Positions 1 through 9,465 are shown, counted from the stretch's first letter. The stretch is DNA of 64,000 bases from Anaerolineae bacterium (GCA_013314735.1 JABUFD010000003.1:62001-126000), one strand, 5' to 3'. Made by a program: numbers and translations. Notes: a model not told the origin generated them from the letters alone.

Positions 1-31
1 GCAAGGCCTTTTACGATAGGAGCAGTGACGA

Positions 32-664
32 ATGTACATCTACTTTATCCGGCACGGCGAAAGTGAAGCCAATGTGCTGCACGAGTTCTCCAATGGTCTC
101 AATAAACACCCATTGACCGCTAGAGGCTATCGGCAGGCACAGGCATTGGCTGCAAGGATGAAGGAGGTCCCTCTCACGGCGATTTACACCAGCCCGATCC
201 TCCGTGCCCGGCAGACCGCAGCCATTTTGGCAGAATCACAAAGGCTGATCGTGGCGACTGAAAACGCGTTGCGGGAATTCGACATCGGCCTGTTGGAAGG
301 GCATTCCGATCAGGAATCGTGGAAAACCTTTGACAAAGTCAATCAGGAATGGCTGCAGGGCATCAACCAGGATGTCCCCCTCGCTGGCGGTGAGTCGTAT
401 ATGGATGTAAAACGACGTTTCCTGCCTTTCCTGCAACAAATCATCGCAGCCCATGCCGATCCTCCCGGCCAGCATCTCGCCCTGGTGGGGCACGGCGGTA
501 CCTACCGCCTGATGCTGCCTCTCGTGATCCACGGATTGAGTGGTCAAACCATGACCGGAAAAGGAATGGGCAACACCTCTATCATTATGGCCGAAACACA
601 GAGTGGTTACTTGCGCCTGATTTCCTGGGATGGGGAAATGCTTACCCCGAATGATGGGGATTAA
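32..664 (+). CDS. Histidine phosphatase (phosphoglycerate mutase-like)
   Basis: 210 aa. The N-terminus carries the RHGE catalytic signature (R7-H8-G9-E10, in FIRHGESEAN), where His8 would be the phospho-acceptor. The second catalytic histidine is in LVGHGG near residue 162. This is the usual layout and size of cofactor-dependent phosphoglycerate mutase-like phosphatases (broad phosphatase, CobC or GpmB types), cytoplasmic enzymes that remove phosphate from small molecules. The substrate cannot be told from sequence. An AGGAG Shine-Dalgarno at 18-22 supports the ATG at 32. It ends 18 bp from the convergent beta-glucosidase gene. Family confident, substrate unknown. Confidence 0.9.
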   Translation: MYIYFIRHGESEANVLHEFSNGLNKHPLTARGYRQAQALAARMKEVPLTAIYTSPILRARQTAAILAESQRLIVATENALREFDIGLLEGHSDQESWKTFDKVNQEWLQGINQDVPLAGGESYMDVKRRFLPFLQQIIAAHADPPGQHLALVGHGGTYRLMLPLVIHGLSGQTMTGKGMGNTSIIMAETQSGYLRLISWDGEMLTPNDGD

Positions 665-682
665 TCCACTTCGTTGATGTGT

Positions 683-2932
683 TTACCCAACCTCGAATTC
701 TCCGACCAGCAAATCTTCATCCCGCGAGGAGGAACCGACCATGACTGAAAACACACCGGGTTCCACCGCGGTTTCCAGTTGCTCATTCACCAACGCCAAT
801 TCAACGTAAGGTACCACCAGTTCCACGGTTTTTTCCTGGCCGGGATCCAGCGCTACCCGCGCGAATGCCTTCAATTCCTTCACCGGTGTGATCACAGAAC
901 TGACGACATCGTTAATGTACATCTGCACGATCTCCGTCGCCGCAAGACCGCCGGTATTTCTGACCGTCACCTGCACCCTGGCTGTTTCGCCGGCATGCAC
1001 CACCGGCGTCAGTATCCGCAGATCACGATAGACAAAGGTGGTGTAATGCAGCCCGAAGCCAAAAGCGTACAAAGGTTCTGCCGGCATGTCGACGTACTTC
1101 CCGCCGTGCCAGCCGGGAAAATGATTGTAGTACACCGGTAATTGCCCGACATGATACGGGAAAGAAACCGTCAGTTTCCCGGTGAAATCGCGGTCGCCAA
1201 ACAACAGGCCGGCGATCGCCTCACCGCCCGGCATGCCGGGATTGAATGCCTGCACCAGCGCATCCGCCTCCTGCGCCGCCCATGGAATGCTCAACGGTTT
1301 GGAACTGAGCACCACCACTACCAGCGGGGTGCCGGTGGCTTTGACCGCTTCCAGCAGGGCTTGCTGCTCACCGCTCAGGTCCAGGTTGGCGCGGTCACGG
1401 AATTCACCAATATAGGGGCGGTTATCCCCCACCACCACGATCGCCAGGTCAGCCCTTGCCGCGAGTTGGACGGCGGTGTCAATCGAAGCAGGCCCCATTT
1501 TGGAGAGCATCTCTTCATAGAAAAGCCCCGCGCCAGCTTCGAAGGCATCCATCAGGCGCAGTTGTACTTCTTCATCCGCCAGGGTGCTGCAGCCGCGGTT
1601 GAACGTCACTTCGATCTTCTTACCGCCCCTGGCACGAATCCCATCAAGGATGGTGGTGGTCAGTTCACGCGGACGGTCGCGGCCGTCGGCTTCGCCGTGC
1701 GCTTCCCAACTGACCCAATCACCCAGCTGCGCGACCACATCATCCGCATTCGGCCCCAGGACGGCAATTTTTTTCACTGCCGGTGATATCGGCAATACAC
1801 CTTCATTTTTCAGCAACACCGCGCTCTGGTAGGCAGTCTCCAGCGCCGCCTGGCGATGTTCCGGCCGGCCGATCCACTCCGCCTGCTTTCCCAGGTCGGT
1901 ATAGCGGCGGTCATCAAACAACCCCAGCATGAACTTGAGGCGCAGCACCCGCCGGCAGCCATCATCAATCAGGGCTTCATCCAGTTTCCCTGCTTTCACC
2001 AGAGCTACCGCCAGCTCGCAGAATTCGGGCGTAGTCATCGACATGTCATTGCCCGCTTCCACCGCGCGACGGGTGGCATCTGTCAGGTCCGGGCTGACTT
2101 TCTGATCCTCCACCATATGCCCCACATTGAACCAATCGGTGATAACAAATCCTTCAAAGCCCCATTCCTCTTTCAGCACATCCCGCAGCAGCCAGCGATT
2201 GGCGGTACATACCACGCCGTCAATCGAATGGTACCCGCTCATAAATGTTGCCGCCCCGGCCTGTGCCGCTTTATGGAACGGCTTCAGGTACAACGAACGC
2301 AGACTGCGCCGCGTCAACTCCGCTTCGTATGAATCGCGCCCGCCGATACTGCCAGGGTATCCGGCATAATGCTTGGGGCAGGCAAGGATATGTTCGGGAT
2401 CGGTAAGGTCATCGCCCTGGTAACCGCGCACCATCGCCGCGCCCAGTTCGCCGATCAGGTACGGGTCTTCTCCGAAGGTCTCGTCCACCCGTCCCCACCG
2501 AAGGTCGCGAACCGTGCCCAACACAGGGGAGAACGTCCAATGCATGCCGGTACAGGCGGTTTCTTTGGCGGTGATGCGCGCCATCTCGGCCGCCAGGTCG
2601 GTATTCCAGGTGCAGGAAAGCGCCAGTTGGGTTGGGAAGACAGTACCCGTCGGCCAAAAACAATGCCCATGGATCGCATCAATCCCGAAGATCAGCGGAA
2701 TCCCCAGCCGGGTGTGTTCCGCCGCGTAGCGCTGCAATTCGTTGGCGGGTTCGCCGATCAGGTGCAGGAACGAGCCGACATGATGTTCGCGGATCCATTT
2801 CTCGGGATCGTTACGGCCGTCCAGCTGGCACATTTGCCCCACTTTCTCCTCGATCGTCATAAGCGCCATCAAATCATTCAACCGTTCCTCAACGGAATAA
2901 CTGCCATCCTGGTATACCATTTTATGCTTCAT
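683..2932 (-). CDS. Beta-glucosidase / exo-beta-glycosidase, GH3
   Basis: 749 aa. It contains the N-terminal GH3 TIM barrel with the KHYAGY motif and the nucleophile motif FVITDW (Asp266 of this start), then the GH3 C-terminal sandwich and a C-terminal fibronectin-III-like domain. It should remove terminal beta-linked glucose or related sugars from oligosaccharides. No signal peptide is seen, so it probably acts in the cytoplasm on imported sugars. The frame stays open upstream to 3157, but that part overlaps the next gene. The start at 2932 (MKHKMVYQ) has a GAAAGGAA ribosome site and leaves a 65-bp gap. Exact substrate is unresolved. Confidence 0.9.
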   Translation of the reverse strand: MKHKMVYQDGSYSVEERLNDLMALMTIEEKVGQMCQLDGRNDPEKWIREHHVGSFLHLIGEPANELQRYAAEHTRLGIPLIFGIDAIHGHCFWPTGTVFPTQLALSCTWNTDLAAEMARITAKETACTGMHWTFSPVLGTVRDLRWGRVDETFGEDPYLIGELGAAMVRGYQGDDLTDPEHILACPKHYAGYPGSIGGRDSYEAELTRRSLRSLYLKPFHKAAQAGAATFMSGYHSIDGVVCTANRWLLRDVLKEEWGFEGFVITDWFNVGHMVEDQKVSPDLTDATRRAVEAGNDMSMTTPEFCELAVALVKAGKLDEALIDDGCRRVLRLKFMLGLFDDRRYTDLGKQAEWIGRPEHRQAALETAYQSAVLLKNEGVLPISPAVKKIAVLGPNADDVVAQLGDWVSWEAHGEADGRDRPRELTTTILDGIRARGGKKIEVTFNRGCSTLADEEVQLRLMDAFEAGAGLFYEEMLSKMGPASIDTAVQLAARADLAIVVVGDNRPYIGEFRDRANLDLSGEQQALLEAVKATGTPLVVVVLSSKPLSIPWAAQEADALVQAFNPGMPGGEAIAGLLFGDRDFTGKLTVSFPYHVGQLPVYYNHFPGWHGGKYVDMPAEPLYAFGFGLHYTTFVYRDLRILTPVVHAGETARVQVTVRNTGGLAATEIVQMYINDVVSSVITPVKELKAFARVALDPGQEKTVELVVPYVELALVNEQLETAVEPGVFSVMVGSSSRDEDLLVGEFEVG

Positions 2933-2997
2933 CCTGTATTCCTTTCTCGCTTGCATCGCAATTGTAATGCCGCTGGTCTGCCATTGTGAAGGTCGGA

Positions 2998-3714
2998 TCA
3001 ATCCCAGGCAGGTTTGGACTGCCACGAACGCGCCAACGCGCTCCCCACCGCCACCAACCGTTCCACTTCCTCTGGCTGGAGCCTGCCTGCTTCGTGCAGA
3101 CTGACATCCAACCCCTTCGCGGTCAGGCGGATCAACAAACGCCGATTCCCGCGCCATGCCAGTAAACCGGATTCCCCCATCCCATCCAACAAGCGGGGAA
3201 TGGAATCAGCCTCATGCGCCCAGCACATATACAATCGCTGGAATTCCTGGCTGCCGTAGGGTACTGGTTTCAGGCCAGCCAGCAGACCCGCTTCCTCCCC
3301 GAACGCCAGTCCCAACACCTTGTCCAGCAGCATCTGCTGAAAACCACCCAAAGCTGCAGGCATTTCAGTAGAGGTCATTTGCGACCCCACAGCAGCCACC
3401 CCCTGCGCCAGGCCGACTGCGTTGGTGTGCCAGTGAATTTCGGCATGCGTATTGGTAGAACCCGGCCCGGCCGGTGTATCCTGGCTCAAAATCATCGATT
3501 CGAAGGTCCAGGGCATCCCATCCGTAACGCCACGGATGCGGTATCCCGTCGCCAGGCGTTCCTGCACAGTTTCCAACTGCCAGCCCCTGGCACCTGCCAG
3601 CGCCGACAAAGCCGCCATTTCACGTTGCTTGCGCTGGTTCAAAAACACAAACAAACCGATCACAAAGACTGCGGTAACCGCAATCACAATCAGGGAAACC
3701 ACCATATCATTCAT
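2998..3714 (-). CDS. Hypothetical single-pass membrane protein
   Basis: 238 aa from the ATG at 3714 (MNDMVVSLIV), preceded by AGGCAGGT. Residues about 4-24 form one hydrophobic helix followed by the basic stretch NQRKQRE, so the remainder should face the cytoplasm. The soluble part starts with an alanine-rich segment and then a mixed alpha/beta region with no catalytic motif that I recognise. It lies upstream of the GH3 gene on the same strand and could be co-transcribed with it. The frame extends to 3822, but that extension has no ribosome site. Function unknown. Confidence 0.7.
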   Translation of the reverse strand: MNDMVVSLIVIAVTAVFVIGLFVFLNQRKQREMAALSALAGARGWQLETVQERLATGYRIRGVTDGMPWTFESMILSQDTPAGPGSTNTHAEIHWHTNAVGLAQGVAAVGSQMTSTEMPAALGGFQQMLLDKVLGLAFGEEAGLLAGLKPVPYGSQEFQRLYMCWAHEADSIPRLLDGMGESGLLAWRGNRRLLIRLTAKGLDVSLHEAGRLQPEEVERLVAVGSALARSWQSKPAWD

Positions 3715-3849
3715 CACTACCTGCCTGTCGGGTGAAATCAAGTTGCTACACCACCAGTATACGCCAGGTTGACCAAACACAGGCCCCCAACAGGCCTCAT
3801 AATTCAACCAAAGACTATCCAAAGGGATAGCGTTGATGGGGGAGTGGTG

Positions 3850-3858
3850 TGATATAAT
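3850..3858 (+). promoter_or_regulatory. Extended -10 promoter of the DEAD-box helicase gene
   Basis: TGATATAAT is a perfect extended -10 element (TGnTATAAT). No good -35 box lies 16-18 bp upstream, which is usual for extended -10 promoters. Transcription would start near 3865 and leave a leader of about 190 nt before the helicase start codon. Confidence 0.55.
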
Positions 3859-3864
3859 CGCGCA

Positions 3865-4055
3865 GGTTGTCCACGGTTGGACACCATTGCACTTTTTACT
3901 GTTTTGAGAATTCCAGCTTGATGGGCAGGTACTGCCTGCGCCGTCCTTTCAATCGAACAATCGTTTTGACATTGAAAGCTCCTGTATCGAAGCGCTGTGC
4001 TTCACTGGGTGAATACAGGCATGGATGCATCAAAACCCATACAGGAGATTTTTGA
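3865..4055 (+). promoter_or_regulatory. Structured 5' leader of the DEAD-box helicase mRNA
   Basis: The leader opens with a small hairpin, TGTCC (3868-3872) with GGACA (3879-3883). CTCCTGTAT (3979-3987) is exactly complementary to ATACAGGAG (4039-4047), which contains the Shine-Dalgarno of the helicase. The first seven bases of that sequence, ATACAGG, also occur at 4013-4019, where they close a local hairpin whose inner stem is GAAGC (3989-3993) with GCTTC (3999-4003). Two exclusive folds are therefore possible: one leaves the ribosome site free and the other hides it. Long self-structured leaders are typical of cold-induced RNA helicase and cold-shock genes. That this one senses temperature or helicase level is inference. 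Confidence 0.5.
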
Positions 4056-5741
4056 ATGTCAAATGAGTTTCTATTGTTTGGCTTGCAGCCCGAATTGCTG
4101 CAGGCAATTGAAGAGCGCGGCTATACAGAACCCACAGCCATCCAGCGTGAGATCATCCCGCTCATGCTCGAGGCCAATGACGTGCTGGCCCAGTCGCAGA
4201 CCGGCACCGGCAAGACCGCTGCCTTTTCCCTCCCCCTGTTGAACCTGATCCAGCCCGGTAAGGGTCACGTGCAGTGCCTGGTGCTGGCGCCCACCCGTGA
4301 GTTGGTAATGCAGGTGGCGGAGATCATGCATGAGTACGGAAAACACACCGACAACAAAGTCCTCGCCATCTTCGGCGGCCAGGATTACGAGAAGCAGATT
4401 CGCGGATTGCGCAAAGGTGCTGATATTGTCGTCGGTACCCCCGGCCGCCTGCTGGACCTGATCCGCAAGGAAATCCTCGACCTGGGGCATGTGCGCCATG
4501 TCATCCTGGACGAAGCTGACGAGATGCTCAGCATGGGTTTCATTGAGGACGTCGAAAGCATCCTTGACGAGATTAAAATCCCCCACCAGACCGCTCTCTT
4601 TTCCGCCACTCTGCCGCAACGGATCGTCACCCTGGCGGAAAAATACCTCTACCAGCCAGTCCAGGTCAAAATCGAGGCGGAGCACCTGACGGTGGAAAGC
4701 ATCGAACAACGCTATTACATCGTCAATGAAAAAGACAAGATTGCAGCCCTGACGCGCCTGTTCGAGATGGAAGACATCACCTCAGCCTTAATCTTCACCA
4801 AAACCCGGGTCAGCACCGGCGAAGTTGCCAACGAACTGGCCCAGCGCGGATTCCCCGCGGAAGCCATCAACGGCGACCTGACCCAGGATGCGCGCATCCG
4901 CGTGCTGGACCGTTTCAAGAACAACCAGATCACCGTGCTGGTGGCAACCGACGTTGCCGCGCGCGGGCTGGACATTGAAGATATTTCCCATGTGATCAAT
5001 TATGACCTGCCCTATGAAGAAGAAGCCTATGTCCACCGCATCGGCCGTACCGGCCGCGCCGGCAAGAGCGGGATTGCGATCACGATCATCAACCCCAAGG
5101 AAGAATACCGCATGCGCCGGCTGGAGCGTTTCATCAATGCGCCCATCACCCGCCGCGAGTTACCCACCCGGGAAGAGATTCTCAACCACCGCACCGAAGC
5201 CCTGATGGCCGATATGACCAAATGGCTCAACCGCGACCGCTGCAAACAGGAATTGCTGCTGGTGAACGATCTCATCCAGCAAGGACATGATCCGCTGATG
5301 GTGGCGGCTGTGGCGCTAAAAATGGCACGTGCCCAGGAACGCCAGCGACCCATCTGGGACATCTCCGAGGTCAGGGAAGCCAAACCTCGCCGGGAACGTG
5401 CTGAAGGGCGTGACCGCCGCCCGGATCGTAAGGATTCGCGTGACAGCCATCGCAAAGGCGATCGTCGTGGTGACAAATTTGAGGCGGCTTCCACCGAATC
5501 CCACGAAGCCGGCATGATCCGCGTGCGACTCAATGTCGGCAAGCGCCATAATGCCCGTCCGCGTGATGTGGTGGGTATGCTCGCCTACCAGGCGGATATT
5601 CCCGGCTCCGAAATCGGCAAAATTTTCATTGAAGAAAAACATACCCTGGTTGATGTCCCCGAACAACGCCTGCAGGATGTCCTGAAACAATCCGGTCAGA
5701 TCAAGATGCACAAGTACCAGGTGGAAATCAAAACCGCCTGA
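4056..5741 (+). CDS. DEAD-box ATP-dependent RNA helicase (DeaD/DbpA-like)
   Basis: 561 aa. In order: Q motif region (FLLFGLQPELL..PTAIQ), Walker A AQSQTGTGKT, PTRELV, GTPGR, DEAD box VILDEADEM, SAT (LFSATLP), second RecA domain with ARGLDIE and HRIGRTGRAG, a basic low-complexity linker around residues 440-480 and a C-terminal DbpA/CsdA-type RNA-binding RRM fold (about 485-561). It should unwind rRNA or mRNA duplexes during ribosome assembly or cold adaptation. The start has an ACAGGAG ribosome site 8 nt upstream, and the leader appears regulated. A Rho-independent terminator follows at 5763. Family confident; exact role (DeaD, DbpA or CshA-type) not resolved. Confidence 0.95.
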   Translation: MSNEFLLFGLQPELLQAIEERGYTEPTAIQREIIPLMLEANDVLAQSQTGTGKTAAFSLPLLNLIQPGKGHVQCLVLAPTRELVMQVAEIMHEYGKHTDNKVLAIFGGQDYEKQIRGLRKGADIVVGTPGRLLDLIRKEILDLGHVRHVILDEADEMLSMGFIEDVESILDEIKIPHQTALFSATLPQRIVTLAEKYLYQPVQVKIEAEHLTVESIEQRYYIVNEKDKIAALTRLFEMEDITSALIFTKTRVSTGEVANELAQRGFPAEAINGDLTQDARIRVLDRFKNNQITVLVATDVAARGLDIEDISHVINYDLPYEEEAYVHRIGRTGRAGKSGIAITIINPKEEYRMRRLERFINAPITRRELPTREEILNHRTEALMADMTKWLNRDRCKQELLLVNDLIQQGHDPLMVAAVALKMARAQERQRPIWDISEVREAKPRRERAEGRDRRPDRKDSRDSHRKGDRRGDKFEAASTESHEAGMIRVRLNVGKRHNARPRDVVGMLAYQADIPGSEIGKIFIEEKHTLVDVPEQRLQDVLKQSGQIKMHKYQVEIKTA

Positions 5742-5762
5742 CGCTGTTTCAGATCAATCAGA

Positions 5763-5798
5763 ACCCGGGGAATCCCTGATATCCCCGGGTTTTTGTTT
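5763..5798 (+). terminator. Rho-independent terminator after the helicase gene
   Basis: ACCCGGGG (5763-5770) pairs perfectly with CCCCGGGT (5783-5790), and TTTTGTTT follows. It lies 22 bp after the helicase stop codon. Confidence 0.85.
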
Positions 5799-5920
5799 CC
5801 CGCCTCTCCCAACAACCTGGTGCGGAGATGCTGTGAGTGCCCAACCCCTTGCCTGCCATGCTATACTGGAAATGGAAAAGATGGATTTCCGGTTTTTTCC
5901 GCAGTCCTGGAGGTATACCG

Positions 5921-6640
5921 ATGGAAGATCATCCGATTGTTCAAACGATAACAAAACAAATCCAACAACTGCGAAAACATGCTGCAACCAACAGCACCTA
6001 TGTGCGCACCGGTGATGTACGCCGCGTGGCGCGCTCCATCAACCGCATGGCGGTAGAAGTGCCGGTGGATGAACGCCTGGACCTGATCGAGTACCTGTAC
6101 CAGAACAGCGACTGGCATTGTCATCTGTGCGCCACGCATATCCTAGCGGAATCAGTGGATGAGATCGAACCGCGGCGCCTGCCGCGGATAGCTGTGTTTG
6201 TTTCCAGTTTTGATACCTGGGGCAAGGTGGATGATTTTGCCACCAGTGTGCTGCACAAACTGCTGCTGAAGGATGCCGAAGCTGTGCTGCCGATGGTGCG
6301 GCAATGGAACCGCAGCAGCAGCATGTGGGAACGACGGTTGAGTATGGTTGCCTTCACCCGCAAAGCAGGAGCAAGCGGACGCTTCACCGCGGAATGCCTG
6401 GACCTGGCCGAGAACCTGCTGTATGACCCAGAAGACCTGGTACAAAAGGCAGTCGGCTGGGCGCTGAAGGATACCATGCGTGGAGATCACGAAACCGTTC
6501 TCGCCTATGTCAAAGAATTGCGTCAGCGCGGAGTTTCCTCTGTGATTACCCTGTACGCCATCCGTGACCTGAAAGGAAAAGAGCGCGAGGACGTGCTCGC
6601 GCTCAAACCTGAAATCCGGGTGCGAAAAAGCAACGATTAA
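5921..6640 (+). CDS. DNA alkylation repair protein (AlkD-like HEAT-repeat glycosylase)
   Basis: 239 aa, all-helical with repeated HEAT-like hairpins (for example DDFATSVLHKLLLKDAEAVLPMV and MWERRLSMVAFT). The WERR..MVAF and DLVQKAVGWALKD stretches match the AlkC/AlkD family, which excises alkylated bases such as N3- and N7-methylpurines from DNA. The ATG at 5921 has a TGGAGGT ribosome site at 5908-5914. The frame is open from 5837, but an extended -10 (TGCTATACT, 5859-5867) starts transcription inside that stretch, so the shorter start is preferred. The 3' end overlaps the convergent next gene by 4 bp. Family assignment fairly confident, lesion specificity unknown. Confidence 0.8.
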   Translation: MEDHPIVQTITKQIQQLRKHAATNSTYVRTGDVRRVARSINRMAVEVPVDERLDLIEYLYQNSDWHCHLCATHILAESVDEIEPRRLPRIAVFVSSFDTWGKVDDFATSVLHKLLLKDAEAVLPMVRQWNRSSSMWERRLSMVAFTRKAGASGRFTAECLDLAENLLYDPEDLVQKAVGWALKDTMRGDHETVLAYVKELRQRGVSSVITLYAIRDLKGKEREDVLALKPEIRVRKSND

Positions 6641-7296
6641 TACACATCCCCAAACAGTGTTTCCTGCAGTTCCAGCAGGTACACGTAAATCGTTTCCACT
6701 TCCTGGTACATCTCTTCCGGCTCTGCGTCGCTGGTTGCCAGCAGCGCCAGGCGCTCTTGCAGCAGTTCCGCAAGGGATGGATCAGCATCAGACAGTAATG
6801 GCAGCAACTTGCCAAGGTTTTCCTGCCCATTCGCCAGCGCCACCCGCATGGAGGTGGCATCGCCAATCATTTGCGCTTTCTGCATTGAGGCCAGGTTATT
6901 CAGCAGCTTCAGGTATACCATGTACTCCACGTAGAGCGCATTCTCTGTCTCCAGGCCGGCCACCTGCGCCTGCAGGTCAGAGATCTCGGTTTCTTTCGCT
7001 TCGATCTCCGTCCGGTAATCGGCCAGTTGGGTTTCCATTTGCTCCGCATTGGCTGCCAGGGCATCATGCGCCAGTTTGAGTGGGCGGAACATCAGGAAGT
7101 ACACCAGCAGGAATACCACCAGCCCGAACCCGATGAAGGCACCCACCCAGATGCCGATCGTTTTCAATTTCTGTACCCACGCGGCAGGGGGTTTCTTCCC
7201 TGGCGTCGGGGGTTTCAATGCCGCTTCCACTTGTTGCGGTACAAATTCTCCATCGACCACAGACTCGACTGCGTCATTGATCACATTATCTTCCAT
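6637..7296 (-). CDS. Hypothetical membrane-anchored coiled-coil protein
   Basis: 219 aa. A proline- and lysine-rich cytoplasmic segment (residues 1-42) is followed by one strongly hydrophobic helix (about 47-70), then a coiled coil rich in E, A and Q (about 75-120, with LADYRTEIEAKETEISDLQ) and a helical C-terminal domain. No enzymatic motif is visible. The topology, a short inside tail with one helix and a long helical outside domain, resembles envelope spacer or scaffold proteins, but that is only a comparison of shape. It is convergent with the AlkD-like gene. Function unknown. Confidence 0.7.
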   Translation of the reverse strand: MEDNVINDAVESVVDGEFVPQQVEAALKPPTPGKKPPAAWVQKLKTIGIWVGAFIGFGLVVFLLVYFLMFRPLKLAHDALAANAEQMETQLADYRTEIEAKETEISDLQAQVAGLETENALYVEYMVYLKLLNNLASMQKAQMIGDATSMRVALANGQENLGKLLPLLSDADPSLAELLQERLALLATSDAEPEEMYQEVETIYVYLLELQETLFGDVY

Positions 7297-7347
7297 TGCA
7301 TTTCTCCAATGAACCTTGTATCAACCATTCTTTTGATCGCTGAAATC

Positions 7348-8094
7348 TCAGTTAAATAGATTATAGCGGAAAATACACCACAGCGCATTCAGGCCATCAC
7401 GGAACTTGATCTTTTTCCCTTCTTCGTAGGTGCGGCCGTAGTAGGAAATCGGCACCTCGTAAATGCGGCACTTCAGTTTTGAGACACGCGCGGTTATTTC
7501 CGGCTCAAAACCGAAACGATTTTGCTTGAGCTCCATCTGCGCCAGGATCTCACGGCGAAAGGCTTTGTAGCAGGTTTCCATGTCGCTCAGGTTGATATTC
7601 GTAAACATGTTCGAGATCGCTGTCAGCACCTGGTTGGCAATAAAATGGCTGTAATACAACACCCGGTGGGGTCCACCCAAAAAGCGGGAGCCATATACCA
7701 CATCGGCCACGCCTTTGTGAAAGGGCTGCAGCAGGTGGGCATATTCTTCCGGATCGTATTCCAGGTCGGCATCCTGCACCAGCACCACATCCCCGTCAGC
7801 CTCCGCGAACCCGCGCCGTAAGGCTGCGCCTTTGCCCATGTTGACCGGCTGGAAAACAATCTTGATCAATTTTGGATCCAATCCAATCCCCTGCGGGGTT
7901 TCGAACCTGGATTCACCACGCAGCCCAGCCTGGTGCAATTGTTCCAGCCACTCCCGTGTTCCATCGGTGGAGCAATCATCCACCGCGATGATCTCTAACG
8001 CGACGCCTTCCAGGTGAACCGCCTGCACCCGGCGTAAAAGTTCAGCCAGGGTACGCATTTCATTATAAATCGGAATCACAACGCTCAGTTTCAT
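7348..8094 (-). CDS. Family 2 glycosyltransferase (dolichol-phosphate mannosyltransferase-like)
   Basis: 248 aa, one GT-A domain without membrane helices. The N-terminus VVIPIYNE, the nucleotide-binding VDDCSTDGT (about residues 38-46), the DXD-like [15 protein letters not shown] and the acceptor region GSRFLG..R are diagnostic for GT2 polyprenyl-phosphate sugar transferases (DPM1/GtrB-like). Expected role: transfer of a sugar from a nucleotide sugar to a lipid phosphate for envelope glycan or glycoprotein synthesis. The start has AAGGAG 5 bp upstream. A -10 (TATAAT, complement of 8127-8132) lies 33 bp upstream in the intergenic region shared with divergent galK. Donor and acceptor unknown. 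Confidence 0.88.
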   Translation of the reverse strand: MKLSVVIPIYNEMRTLAELLRRVQAVHLEGVALEIIAVDDCSTDGTREWLEQLHQAGLRGESRFETPQGIGLDPKLIKIVFQPVNMGKGAALRRGFAEADGDVVLVQDADLEYDPEEYAHLLQPFHKGVADVVYGSRFLGGPHRVLYYSHFIANQVLTAISNMFTNINLSDMETCYKAFRREILAQMELKQNRFGFEPEITARVSKLKCRIYEVPISYYGRTYEEGKKIKFRDGLNALWCIFRYNLFN

Positions 8095-8270
8095 ACAACT
8101 CCTTCGGGGGCATGGAAGTTCTGCTTATTATACCCTGTGGTGCCGCGAAAAAATGAAAAAACGAAACCATTTCACCTGCTGCGCTGCTGAATCCACGGTG
8201 CAATCCCCCGCTTCAGGCCAGTTACGATACAATCAATGCAATACGCACGACAAAGGAAAAAGGAAGCTCC

Positions 8271-9401
8271 ATGACTGAGTATCAATACACCGTCACCGCA
8301 CCCGGCCGGGTGAACTTGCTGGGAGAACATGTCGATTATTGCAATGGCCCGGTACTGCCGGCAGCCATCGACCGTGCAGTTTCCCTGCGATTTGCTCCCC
8401 GGGAGGATGAGCGTGTGTTGATCAGCGCCCTTGATTTGCATGAGTCGGTGTGTTTTTCTTTGCGCGAACTGGAGGCCAAAATTGATATCCACCGCCAACC
8501 CCTACCGGGCTGGGCGGCCTATCCTGCAGGTGTGGCGCATGTGCTGCAACACCACAATCTCCCGCTGCGCGGAATGAACGCAGAATTCACCTCCGACATA
8601 CCCATCGGGGCAGGATTATCCTCATCTGCTGCCGTTGAGGTTGCCTTTGCTGTGGCCTGGGACACCCTCAGCCCATGGTCATTGGACCGCATGACCCTCG
8701 CGCGCTATTGCCAGGAAGCGGAAAACCGCTATGTGGGCGTTAACTGCGGTCTGATGGACCAGTTCGCCAGCGCCAACGGCGTGGCAGACCACGCCCTCTA
8801 TTTTCAAATTCACAAACTGCATTGGGAACCGATCCCCATGCCGCCCGATATCGCCATCATCATTGCCGATTCCAGGATGCCACACTCGCTGCAAACATCC
8901 GAGTATAACGAACGCCGTGCCGCCACCGAAGAAGCCCTGCACATTTTCCAGACCGTGATGCCAGCAGTATCTGCGCTGGTAGATGTATCGCCAGCCGATT
9001 TTGAAGCCCACAAGCATCTCCTGCCGGCAAAGATCGCCCAACGGGCGCAGCACGTTGTGTATGAATGCGACCGTGTCAACCAGGCGGTGCAGGCACTGCG
9101 CGCAGGCGATGTAGCTGCTTTTGGCAAATTGATGATAGCCACCCATGCCTCACTGCGTGATCTGTACGAGGTCAGTGTCCCGGAAATAGACTTCCTGGTG
9201 GATACCGCCATCAGCCTTCCAGGGTGCTACGGGGCACGCATCACCGGTGGCGGGTTTGGCGGCTGTACCGTGAACCTGGTTGCGGCTGAACAGGCAGAAA
9301 CCTTTGCCAAAGAATTGAAGCGACGGTATGACCAGCATACCCCCTATGAAACCGAGGTCTATGTTTCCCGCGCCAGCCAGGGAGCGCATTTGCTGGCGTA
9401 A
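8271..9401 (+). CDS. galK: Galactokinase
   Basis: 376 aa GHMP kinase. The galactokinase signature GRVNLLGEHVDY lies at 12-23, the ATP-binding PIGAGLSSSAAVE at 111-123 and the third motif ARITGGGFGGC near the C-terminus. It phosphorylates alpha-D-galactose at O1 with ATP, the entry step of the Leloir pathway. The ATG has an AAGGAAGC ribosome site, and a TACAAT -10-like element sits at 8228-8233. galT and galE are not adjacent; the divergent neighbour is a glycosyltransferase. The GLGEH-type signature favours galactokinase over mevalonate or homoserine kinase. Confidence 0.93.
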   Translation: MTEYQYTVTAPGRVNLLGEHVDYCNGPVLPAAIDRAVSLRFAPREDERVLISALDLHESVCFSLRELEAKIDIHRQPLPGWAAYPAGVAHVLQHHNLPLRGMNAEFTSDIPIGAGLSSSAAVEVAFAVAWDTLSPWSLDRMTLARYCQEAENRYVGVNCGLMDQFASANGVADHALYFQIHKLHWEPIPMPPDIAIIIADSRMPHSLQTSEYNERRAATEEALHIFQTVMPAVSALVDVSPADFEAHKHLLPAKIAQRAQHVVYECDRVNQAVQALRAGDVAAFGKLMIATHASLRDLYEVSVPEIDFLVDTAISLPGCYGARITGGGFGGCTVNLVAAEQAETFAKELKRRYDQHTPYETEVYVSRASQGAHLLA

Positions 9402-9435
9402 TCCCTTATACGGCAAATTCGGCAGACCTCTGCAC

Positions 9436-9465
9436 TTGCAAAATAGAGAATATTTATAGTATAAA
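9436..9465 (+). promoter_or_regulatory. Putative promoter of the HD-GYP gene
   Basis: TTGCAA (9436-9441), an 18-bp spacer and TATAAA (9460-9465) in a short AT-rich island between galK and the HD-GYP gene. Confidence 0.4.

Noticed and set aside
3867-4055. 62-codon frame in the leader of the DEAD-box helicase gene
   Set aside because: It would start at a TTG inside the predicted 5' hairpin, without a ribosome site, and the region is better explained as a structured leader.
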